Of a DNA stretch of 64,000 nt, positions 8,206 through 17,425 are shown in pieces. How positions within the stretch are numbered: position 1 is the stretch's first letter; every line of letters begins with the position of its first letter. The notes under the pieces are model-generated. The model did not search any database. It was not told the origin of the DNA and saw only the letters and a list, made by a program, of their open reading frames with translations. Origin of the DNA: WHSW01 sp963759295 (GTDB taxonomy: Bacteria; Actinomycetota; Thermoleophilia; Solirubrobacterales; 70-9); the NCBI GenBank assembly GCA_963759295.1, contig CAVWYT010000011.1:441624-505623 (forward strand). The letters run 5' to 3'. The position numbers and the translations under genes were made by a program.

Positions 8206-8778
8206 GCCGGTCGGATGGCGGGCGACGTAGCTCCTGCTCGAGCGCATCTCCGTGCTCCAGCCGGGCCCGTCACCGACGGTCATCGAGGTGTCGAGGCGCA
8301 GGCCGGCGATCACCGCGTAGATGTGGCCCTCGTTCGCGTAGGTGGTGATCCACTTGCCCTTGCCGGGGGACTCCCAGCGCATGAACGACCCGGACGGCAT
8401 CGCCGAGTCGAGCAGCCCGGCGCCGGTGAGCGCGTAGCTGACCGAGCCCGAGCAGTCGTAGCAGCGATCGACGCGGCGGGCGTGGCCGCCGCCCATGCAG
8501 TAGGGCTTGCCCTTGACGATCTCGTTCGCCGCCTCGATCGCCCGCACCACCTTGCGCGGCGCGCTGGCCGGAGGGATCGCGTAGCCGTCCTTGAGCTTCG
8601 CCTTCGACCCGGCCGTCGTCTGTCCGCTGGTCGGCGCGGTTTCGTCGGTCCCGCCGGGACCGATCCCGCCGCTGGTGGCCGCGAAGGCCTGGCTCGGAAG
8701 GGCGATCAGGGCCGCTGCGCTCGCGAGGCCGAGCGCGAAGCTCAGCTTCCTTCTGGGTCCTGACTTCTTGTACGTCAA
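8200..8778 (-). CDS. secreted NlpC/P60-like cell-wall hydrolase
   Basis: Predicted secreted peptidoglycan hydrolase, 192 residues. Residues 1-33 form a Sec signal peptide (KLSFALGLASAAALIALPSQAFA, cleavage after AFA). A Ser/Thr/Gly linker leads to a compact domain with the catalytic Cys109 in CYDCSGSVSYAL and His152 in EGHIYAVIAG, the Cys-His arrangement of NlpC/P60. Starts with TTG, supported by GGAG eight bases upstream. The leader contains a c-di-AMP riboswitch, which in actinobacteria commonly controls this enzyme class. The stop is embedded in a tandem duplication. Confidence 0.82.
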   Translation of the reverse strand: MTYKKSGPRRKLSFALGLASAAALIALPSQAFAATSGGIGPGGTDETAPTSGQTTAGSKAKLKDGYAIPPASAPRKVVRAIEAANEIVKGKPYCMGGGHARRVDRCYDCSGSVSYALTGAGLLDSAMPSGSFMRWESPGKGKWITTYANEGHIYAVIAGLRLDTSMTVGDGPGWSTEMRSSRSYVARHPTGF

Positions 8779-8794
8779 CTGACGGTCTCCTTCG

Positions 8795-8922
8795 TCGGCC
8801 TACGGGGTTAGCTGACGGGCTGGCGCTGAAAGAGCCTGCGCCCCCGCCGCGATCGCGGCGGGTTAGCCCCAAAGTTGGTTCCCCCGCTCCCGGGCACGCG
8901 GCCCGGGATTCGGCTTTACCGG
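8795..8922 (-). promoter_or_regulatory. c-di-AMP (ydaO/yuaA) riboswitch
   Basis: Read on the minus strand the leader shows the conserved blocks of this class in order: AAGCCGAATCC, a stem CCCGGGC/GCCCGGG, GAGCGGGGGAACCAA, TTGGGGCTAACCC, a GC-rich variable stem (CCGCCGCGATCGCGGCGG), and the diagnostic 3' block CCCGTCAGCTAACCCCGTAGG. The hydrolase ribosome-binding site and TTG start follow within 25 bases. In known examples c-di-AMP binding turns the gene off. Edges are approximate. Confidence 0.93.
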
Positions 8923-9058
8923 TTATCGAGTTGCGGCAGCTTACACACTTCGACGCCGGGATGCAAAGACCTGCTCACAGAAAAGTGTAAATACGCACAA
9001 GCAATGCTCACGAAACGCTCGCAGCGGCGCGCCTCGCCGCTCGGCCCGCAGGACCGCT

Positions 9059-9346
9059 TCACGGCGCCGGGTTCGCCTCCGCCCAGGCGACGATTCGCTT
9101 CGAGTCGTGGATCACCTCGCCCGAGTCGGTGATCAGGACCGGAACGGCGTGCTGGCCGGTGAGCCGTTCGACCTCCTTGCGCCCGGAGGTCATCAGGTGC
9201 AGAAATCCCGGCCCGACCCCGAGCCCGTGCACCTTCGTCACCTCGGGGTCATAGCCGGCGCGCTTGAGCGCCGTATGGGCGTTCGCACACGGATGGCCGC
9301 CGGGTCGCGGGGTCTGAGCGGTGGTCCAGCAGACGTATAGCTTCAC
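9059..9346 (-). CDS. glutathione S-transferase N-terminal/thioredoxin-fold protein
   Basis: 95-residue protein with a thioredoxin-like fold: beta strand MKLYVCWTT, then a loop with a second Cys (GGHPCANAHTALKRAGYDP), a central VPVLITDSGEVIHDSKRIV segment matching the cis-Pro and DS-x-I-V glutathione-site motif of GST N-terminal domains. No C-terminal helical domain follows, so it is a stand-alone GST_N or glutaredoxin-like protein. GTG start, six bases after a TAGATT -10-like element, consistent with a leaderless transcript. Confidence 0.8.
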   Translation of the reverse strand: MKLYVCWTTAQTPRPGGHPCANAHTALKRAGYDPEVTKVHGLGVGPGFLHLMTSGRKEVERLTGQHAVPVLITDSGEVIHDSKRIVAWAEANPAP

Positions 9347-9352
9347 GGCGCC

Positions 9353-9358
9353 AATCTA
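9353..9358 (-). promoter_or_regulatory. -10-like TAGATT of a leaderless promoter (GST-like gene)
   Basis: Hexamer TAGATT ends six bases before the GTG at 9346 and no Shine-Dalgarno follows; transcription would begin at or near the start codon. Confidence 0.45.
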
Positions 9359-9382
9359 CCCCTCCGGATTGCCGGGCGCTGG

Positions 9383-9388
9383 TAGTTT
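9383..9388 (+). promoter_or_regulatory. -10-like TAGTTT of a leaderless promoter (SDR gene)
   Basis: TAGTTT lies nine bases before the GTG at 9398, with no ribosome-binding site between. Divergent from the previous element. Confidence 0.45.
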
Positions 9389-9397
9389 GCGCGACGC

Positions 9398-10195
9398 GTG
9401 GAACTGTCCGGAAAGACGGCGCTGCTCACCGGCGCCACGGGGGGATTGGGGCGCGCGATCGCGGCGGCGTTGGCGGGGCGCGGCGCATCGCTGGTGCTCA
9501 GCTCGCGCCAGGCGACGGAGCTCGCGGCATTGGCCGGAACGCTCCCCGGCGAGGGCCATCGGACGATTGTCAGCGATCTCGCCACCGACGGCGAGGCGGT
9601 TCGGCTGCTCGACGCCGCCGGCGAGATCGACGCCCTGGTGGCCAACGCCGGGCTGCCCGCCTCGGGTCGGCTCGACGACTTCAGCGAGGAGCAGATCACC
9701 CGGGCGCTGCGGGTCAACCTCGAATCGCCGGTGCGGATGGCGCGGGAGCTCGTGCCGCGGCTCACCGAGCGGGGCTCGGGCCACCTGGTCTTCGTCTCAT
9801 CGATCTCGGGCAAGGCCGCGACCGCACGCGCCTCGCTGTACGCGGCGACCAAGTTCGGGCTCAGGGGCTTCGCCTTGTGCCTGCGCGACGATCTGCGCGG
9901 CACCGGGGTCGGCGTCTCGGTGATCAGCCCCGGGCTGATCCGCGACGCCGGCATGTTCGCCGATTCCGGTGCGGCCGCATCGCCGCTCCTGGGCACCGGC
10001 AGGCCCGAGCAGGTCGGCGCCGCGGTCGTCCGCGCGATCGAAGACGACCGCGGCGAGATCACCGTCGCCCCACTGCGCCAGCGGCTGATGTCGCGGATCG
10101 CGATCAACGCCCCGGAGCTCTCGGCGAAGGTCGCCGGCGAGCTGGCCGCAAGGGTGGCGGACGAGATCGCCGCCGGTCAGACCGACAAGCGCTGA
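9398..10195 (+). CDS. SDR family NAD(P)-dependent oxidoreductase
   Basis: Classical short-chain dehydrogenase, 265 residues. Cofactor motif TGATGGLGRAIAAAL at the N-terminus, LVANAGLP (the NAG motif), catalytic Ser in VFVSSISG and Y-x-x-x-K as YAATKFG. C-terminal half after SVISPGLIRDAGM binds substrate. Substrate unknown. Divergently arranged with the GST-like gene; aconitase follows 64 bp downstream with its own spacing, so co-transcription is uncertain. Confidence 0.92.
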   Translation: MELSGKTALLTGATGGLGRAIAAALAGRGASLVLSSRQATELAALAGTLPGEGHRTIVSDLATDGEAVRLLDAAGEIDALVANAGLPASGRLDDFSEEQITRALRVNLESPVRMARELVPRLTERGSGHLVFVSSISGKAATARASLYAATKFGLRGFALCLRDDLRGTGVGVSVISPGLIRDAGMFADSGAAASPLLGTGRPEQVGAAVVRAIEDDRGEITVAPLRQRLMSRIAINAPELSAKVAGELAARVADEIAAGQTDKR

Positions 10196-10259
10196 GCCGA
10201 TCGCCGGATGCCGGCTCGCCGCGGCGAGGAACTCGGCCGCCGTAGGGAATACTGGATAC

Positions 10260-13067
<2,808 letters not shown>

Positions 13068-13074
13068 CCCCCGC

Positions 13075-13115
13075 GGCCGCAGGAGTCCGTCCCGACCGCT
13101 TCGGGGCTGCGGGCC
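13075..13115 (+). terminator. candidate terminator hairpin after aconitase
   Basis: GGCCGCAG (13075-13082) pairs with CTGCGGGCC (13107-13115) with one bulge, enclosing CCCGA/TCGGG. It begins eight bases after the aconitase stop; no U-tract. Confidence 0.45.
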
Positions 13116-13122
13116 TTCGCGG

Positions 13123-13152
13123 TTGACACCGGGTCGAGGGATGGGTCAGAAT
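13123..13152 (+). promoter_or_regulatory. strong sigma-A-type promoter for a predicted small RNA
   Basis: Perfect -35 TTGACA (13123-13128), 18-bp spacer, -10 CAGAAT (13147-13152). The expected transcription start near 13159 coincides with the first base of the closing stem of the predicted RNA. Confidence 0.6.
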
Positions 13153-13158
13153 GAGGTT

Positions 13159-13305
13159 CGCCCGCGGGAGGGAGAAATCTTCAAGACTCGTCCCCGGCCA
13201 GTCCCGCCTCCGGGGACGATCGCGTCGGCATCCCTCCCTGGCTACCGGCGCGCTGGTGGTGGCGCGGGCCGTGTGGACCCCCTGCCTCCCGCGGCCCCGC
13301 CCCGC
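13159..13305 (+). ncRNA. predicted structured small RNA (unknown class, 6S-like outline)
   Basis: About 145 bases in a region without a convincing reading frame. The two ends pair exactly: CCGCGGGAGG at 13162-13171 with CCTCCCGCGG at 13285-13294. Inside is a perfect hairpin CGTCCCCGG (13189-13197) / CCGGGGACG (13210-13218), then a GC-rich arm around GCGCGCTGG...GGCGCG. A long rod closed by its own ends, driven by a strong promoter, resembles 6S RNA in outline, but I see no sequence hallmark that proves it. The 450 bp gap 13068-13519 holds nothing else except the aconitase terminator and a second hairpin at 13455; 13306-13454 shows no feature I can support. Confidence 0.5.
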
Positions 13306-13454
13306 CAATACCCACGACGACGGTGTGCCCGCGCCGATCGAAGCGGCGCGAATAGGGCCGAATGTATGTACGATCGGAGGGGTGTTAATTGCCCGATCGA
13401 ACGGGGTACTCAGAACTTACGGATCAGGGGAGAAGTAGAGGGGGCCCTTGACAT

Positions 13455-13491
13455 GGGGCGGGCCGCGTGACCCCCTTCGCGGTCCCGCCCC
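13455..13491. terminator. strong bidirectional hairpin between small-RNA region and VOC gene
   Basis: GGGGCGGGCCGCG (13455-13467) pairs with CGCGGTCCCGCCCC (13478-13491). On the plus strand it is followed by CCTATTTCT, weakly U-rich; on the minus strand it is 29 bp past the VOC stop. Its sequence is a near copy of 13265-13305 in the small RNA. Confidence 0.6.
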
Positions 13492-13519
13492 GCCTATTTC
13501 TCGGGCCGCCCGGCCACGG

Positions 13520-14392
13520 TCAGCTCGACGACCCGTCGAGGTCCTTGTTCTCGGGCACGAACTTGCTGGCGATGAAGGTCGCGCCCTGGGGGTCGCTGAG
13601 GATCGTCAGCCGGGTCCACGGAGCGTCGAATGGCGGGACGATCGCGGTTCCGCCCAGCTCGGCGGCCTTCGCCGCCGTGGCGTCGGGATCGTCGACCGCA
13701 AAGGTCACGCTCCAATGTGGCGGCGTGTCGGGCTGGTCGTCCGGGATCGGATTGATGCTGGCGACGACGTCCTCGAAGCCGGCCGGTCCGCCCACCGCCG
13801 CGATCTGCTTGCGCAGGTCGGGGTTGTCGCGCTCGAGGTAGTCGCCGTAGCCCGGCAGCGTCCACATCTCGGCGCCGCCTCCGAGCGCCAGCGTGGTCCA
13901 GCCGAAGACCGAGCCGTAGAAGGGCCTGGCGCTCTCCAGGTCGCGGGTGTTGAGGCCGTTGAAGGTCACCGAGACCGGCTCGTTGACGACTCGCGCGCCC
14001 CTGTGCTCCTTCGCCTGCCATGCGCAGAACGCGGCTCCCTCGGGATCGGTGAAGACGGCCATCCGCCCGGCGTCCATGACGTCGAAGGGCTCGGTGAGGA
14101 CGCGGCCGCCGGCGTCGCGGACCTTCGCCGCCGTCTCGTCGGCGCTCTCGACCCAGACGTAGGTGTTCCACATCGCCATCGGCGGCGCGCCCTCGGGAAC
14201 GGAGCCGACCGCGGCGACGTCGCCGCCGCGCACGCGGGCGATGAAGTACTTGCCCTCCGATCCCGGCGGCATCACGTCCTCGAACTCCCAGCCGAAGAGA
14301 TCGCCGTAGAAGTCGACCGCGACCTCCGGGTCGGGCTGGCTCGTGTCCACCCAGCAGGGGACACCGGGGATGTATCCGTCTCGCTCGGGCAT
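13520..14392 (-). CDS. two-domain VOC (glyoxalase-like) protein
   Basis: 290 residues with two tandem vicinal-oxygen-chelate domains: the first runs from GVPCWVDTSQPDPEVAVDFYG to TDPEGAAFCAWQ, the second from VTFNGLNTRDLESARPFYG to SDPQGATFIASKF. This double arrangement is common in actinobacterial proteins of the hydroxylase/glyoxalase superfamily (CFP30B-like). Metal ligands are not fully conserved in either half, so enzymatic activity is not assured. ATG start with AGGAG seven bases upstream. Stands alone, transcribed toward the terminator hairpin at 13455. Confidence 0.87.
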   Translation of the reverse strand: MPERDGYIPGVPCWVDTSQPDPEVAVDFYGDLFGWEFEDVMPPGSEGKYFIARVRGGDVAAVGSVPEGAPPMAMWNTYVWVESADETAAKVRDAGGRVLTEPFDVMDAGRMAVFTDPEGAAFCAWQAKEHRGARVVNEPVSVTFNGLNTRDLESARPFYGSVFGWTTLALGGGAEMWTLPGYGDYLERDNPDLRKQIAAVGGPAGFEDVVASINPIPDDQPDTPPHWSVTFAVDDPDATAAKAAELGGTAIVPPFDAPWTRLTILSDPQGATFIASKFVPENKDLDGSSS

Positions 14393-14477
14393 TGCGCGCT
14401 CCTTCGGTCGCTTCTCGCGGTCTCCACACCCTATTGGCGATCGAAGGGTCGGCGCGTCGGCATCGATGCGGGCGGAG

Positions 14478-15413
14478 TCAGCTGAGGTCGATCACCAGAC
14501 GATCGCGGTGCTCGCGCACCTCGGTGCCAAGCGACGCGCAGGCGGCGGTGAAGCGATCGCGAATCCAGGTCGCCTCATCGGCGTCCGCGAGCCGCGTGTG
14601 GCAGCAGTCGATCGCGAGCGGGACCGCCTCCACCCGCGTCGGTCCACGATCATGGAGGTCGACGAAAAAGAGCAGCCCGAGGTCGTTTCGCAGACCTGGG
14701 TCCGTCGCGTAGTCGTCGACGAAGTCGCCGAGGTCGTAAAGGATCGGAGCGCAGACGCCGTGGAAGACGTGCGCGGAATGGCCGGCGACCAAGGTCGCTC
14801 CAGCCGTCACGAGACCTGCGGCCGACTCTCGAACCGCCGGGATCGGCTCGGCCACCATGTTCGGACCCCAGTGGGGCGTCACCAGGATCCAGTCGGCCTC
14901 GACCCGCGCGATCGCCTCCCTCACCCAGCCGAGGCCGTAGGCGATGCCGGGCTGGTTCTCGCCCGCCGCGTAGGTCGGCGGATGATCGCTGCAGCCGATC
15001 ACGGCCAGCCTCGCGCCGGCCGCCTCCAGGATCACCGGAGCGCGGGCGGCGTCCCGGTTCGGCCCTGCGCCGACGCAGCGCACCCCTGCGGCCTCGACGT
15101 ACCCGACGGTGTCGAGCAGGGCGTCAGCGCCGAAGTCGAGCGCGTGATTGTTGGCCAGCGTGACGCAGTCGACCCCGAGCTTCGCCAACACCTCGGTCGC
15201 GACCGGGGGCGCCCGGAAGAAGAACGGCTTGTTCGGCTCCGGCCACCGCTCGCCCCGCTCGGAGATGCAGCACTCGAGGTTGAGCACGAACAAGTCCGCC
15301 TCCTCCACGACGGCGACGACACCGTCCGAGACCACCGTGTCCGCGCCCGAGCGGAGGATCGCATCGCCCACCAGCCTGCCGAGCATCGTGTCACCGGCGA
15401 GCGCGAGCTTCAT
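14478..15413 (-). CDS. CapA family protein (metallophosphoesterase fold)
   Basis: 311-residue CapA/PGA_cap protein. Motifs in order: ALAGDTMLGRLVGD, VLNLECCIS, TLANNHALDFG, VTPHWGPN, AGHSAHVFHG, all typical of the calcineurin-like CapA fold. CapA proteins take part in poly-gamma-glutamate capsule synthesis, but many homologues lie outside capsule operons and are of unknown function; no capB or capC is present here. No signal peptide is seen. Overlaps the DUF3817 gene upstream by four bases (ATGA). Confidence 0.87.
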   Translation of the reverse strand: MKLALAGDTMLGRLVGDAILRSGADTVVSDGVVAVVEEADLFVLNLECCISERGERWPEPNKPFFFRAPPVATEVLAKLGVDCVTLANNHALDFGADALLDTVGYVEAAGVRCVGAGPNRDAARAPVILEAAGARLAVIGCSDHPPTYAAGENQPGIAYGLGWVREAIARVEADWILVTPHWGPNMVAEPIPAVRESAAGLVTAGATLVAGHSAHVFHGVCAPILYDLGDFVDDYATDPGLRNDLGLLFFVDLHDRGPTRVEAVPLAIDCCHTRLADADEATWIRDRFTAACASLGTEVREHRDRLVIDLS

Positions 15414-15763
15414 CGCGCGGCGTGGAAGGGGCGGCTCGCCGCAACGGGTCCACGCCCCTTGCGCTCGATGTAGTGGATCGCGATCACGCTACCCACCGGC
15501 CCGACCGGCGTCAGGGTCGCGGCGAGCAGCGTGTACGGCGCCTCGTGGCGAAGGACCGCGAGCCAGATCAGCAGCGCCAGGGCGATGAAGCCGATGCCGT
15601 GGGAGAGGCCGAGGATCGCGGTCGGCCCGTCGAGGCCGGGGGCGAGCCAGACGACGATCAGGGCGGCGAACAGGGCCAGCTCCACGTACGACGCCCGCTT
15701 CACCCAGGCGAACATCGGCCCCGGGACGGGCGTCCGCAGCACCGCTGCCTCGTCGATGCTCAT
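15410..15763 (-). CDS. DUF3817 family integral membrane protein
   Basis: 117 residues, three predicted helices. Pattern FAWVKRASYVELALFAALI, then GLSHGIGFIALALLIW and LLAATLTPVGPVGSVIA matches DUF3817, in which the conserved His (LSHGIGF) lies in the second helix. Function unknown. The start ATG at 15763 (MSIDEAAVLR) is chosen because the upstream extension is Arg/Gly-rich and unlike the family. Translationally coupled to capA. Confidence 0.85.
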   Translation of the reverse strand: MSIDEAAVLRTPVPGPMFAWVKRASYVELALFAALIVVWLAPGLDGPTAILGLSHGIGFIALALLIWLAVLRHEAPYTLLAATLTPVGPVGSVIAIHYIERKGRGPVAASRPFHAAR

Positions 15764-15887
15764 GGGCGATTGATAGCGCAGCGCGGTGGCGCGCCCGGTC
15801 CCACACGCGCGTCGCGCTCCGACCGTCGCCGCCCCCGGGCGCACCGGGCCGATCGGGCTCGAGCCGTCGTCCCGGCACAATTGCGTG

Positions 15888-17345
15888 ATGCGACGGATCT
15901 CGCTCGCAGCCTGCGCGCTCGCTGCGCTTTACTTGGCTTCTCCGGCGTCGGGCGCGACCCTGACGCCGGTCGGCGACTTCGCCGACCCGGTGTTCGTCAC
16001 CTCCGACCCCTCGAACCCGGACCGACTGTTCGTGGTCGAGCAGGCAGGGCGTATCCAGGTCTCCGAGAATGGGGTCGCGAGCACCTTCCTCGACCTCGCC
16101 GGCGCCGGCATGGTCGCGGCGGGCGGGGAGCGCGGCCTGCTCTCGATGGCTCCCGCTCCCGACTTCGCGACCTCCGGTCGCTTCTACGTCTACTACACGC
16201 GCAGCGGGTCGCCCGCCGAGCTCGGCGACCTCCAGGTCGACGAGTTCACCGCGACCGGAGATGCCACGCCGCTATCCAGCCGGCGCCCGATCCTGACCAT
16301 CGATCATCCCGCCGGCAACCACAACGGCGGCCAGCTGCAGTTCGGCCCGGACGGTTACCTCTATCTCGCCACCGGGGACGGGGGCGGGGCCGGCGATGTG
16401 AGCGGAAACGCCCAGTCGCTGGACACGCTGCTCGGCAAGCTGCTGCGGATCGATCCGCATCCCTCGGGCGCGGCGGCCTACTCGATTCCGCCCGACAACC
16501 CATACGCCGGCCCGACCGCCGGGCTCGACGAGATCTGGAGCTACGGCCTGCGCAACCCGTGGCGATTCTCGTTCGATCGCTCAACCGGCGCCCTGCTGAT
16601 CGGCGAGGTCGGCCAGGGAGCGCGCGAGGAGGTCGACTACCGGACGGCGCCGATGGCGGGTCGCGGCGACAACTTCGGCTGGAATTGTCGCGAGGGGCTG
16701 AGCGCCTATGCGGGGGCGCCGGCGAGCTGCGCCTCGGCGAGCGGCTTCGTCGACCCGATCCACGACTACGACCACTCCGGCGGCAACTGCGCGATCACCG
16801 GCGGCTACGTGGTCCGCGACGCCAGCCTCGGCGACCTGTACGGGCGTTACCTGTTCGCCGACGAGTGCGTCGGCCAGATCCTCTCGCTGGCGCCCGCGAC
16901 GCCGCGGGCGGCGGACGTGCGCTCCGAGGGCCTCTCGGTGAGCGGGCCGTCCAGCTTCGGCGAGGACTCCTGCGGCCGGATCTACGTCGCCTCGCTGGGC
17001 GCCGACCAGGTCCTGCGATTCGCGGGCTCGACTCCGGCGGATTGCAGCCCCCCGCCCCCGCCGGGGAATCCGGCCCCGCCCCCTGCGCGGCCGAGCTGCG
17101 CCGGCCGCCTCGCCACGCTCACGGCGGCCCTGGCGGGCCCGATGATCGGCACAGGCGGCGAGGACGTGATCGTCGCCGACGGGCGGGGAAACCGGATCCG
17201 GGCCAAGGGCGGAGACGACGTCATCTGCGGCGGCGGCGGCGATGATCGGATCCGCGGCGGCGGCGGCGGCGATCGGATCCGCGGCGGCCGCGGCGACGAC
17301 CGCTGCCGCGGCGGCGCCGGCCGCGATCGCCTGCGTTCCTGCTGA
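15888..17345 (+). CDS. secreted PQQ-type sugar (glucose/sorbosone) dehydrogenase with RTX-like tail
   Basis: 485 residues. Signal peptide MRRISLAACALAALYLAS ending SGA, then a six-bladed propeller of the GSDH family: LFVVEQAGRIQV, HNGGQLQFGPDGYLYLATGD, ELWSYGLRNPWRFSFD-like segment (EIWSYGLRNPWRF), VVRDASLGDLYGRYLFAD. The family oxidises aldose sugars with PQQ at the cell surface. A Pro-rich linker precedes a C-terminal block of Gly/Asp repeats (GGGGDDRIRGGGGGDRIRGG), like calcium-binding RTX repeats; two of these repeats are almost identical at DNA level (17220-17290). An alternative GTG start lies one codon upstream. Confidence 0.9.
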   Translation: MRRISLAACALAALYLASPASGATLTPVGDFADPVFVTSDPSNPDRLFVVEQAGRIQVSENGVASTFLDLAGAGMVAAGGERGLLSMAPAPDFATSGRFYVYYTRSGSPAELGDLQVDEFTATGDATPLSSRRPILTIDHPAGNHNGGQLQFGPDGYLYLATGDGGGAGDVSGNAQSLDTLLGKLLRIDPHPSGAAAYSIPPDNPYAGPTAGLDEIWSYGLRNPWRFSFDRSTGALLIGEVGQGAREEVDYRTAPMAGRGDNFGWNCREGLSAYAGAPASCASASGFVDPIHDYDHSGGNCAITGGYVVRDASLGDLYGRYLFADECVGQILSLAPATPRAADVRSEGLSVSGPSSFGEDSCGRIYVASLGADQVLRFAGSTPADCSPPPPPGNPAPPPARPSCAGRLATLTAALAGPMIGTGGEDVIVADGRGNRIRAKGGDDVICGGGGDDRIRGGGGGDRIRGGRGDDRCRGGAGRDRLRSC

Positions 17346-17425
17346 GCGCCGCTTGCACCGCCTCCCCGGCAACGTCCGATCCTTGCGCGGGCTCGACCTC
17401 CCGGCGCGGCTCGAACGCGCCCGGC

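Noticed and set aside
13240..13300. Resemblance of CTGGTGGTGGCGCGG to the T-box motif followed by a hairpin.
   Set aside because: The core GGTGGxACCGCG is not matched, no stem I AGTA is seen, and no plus-strand synthetase or amino acid gene follows.
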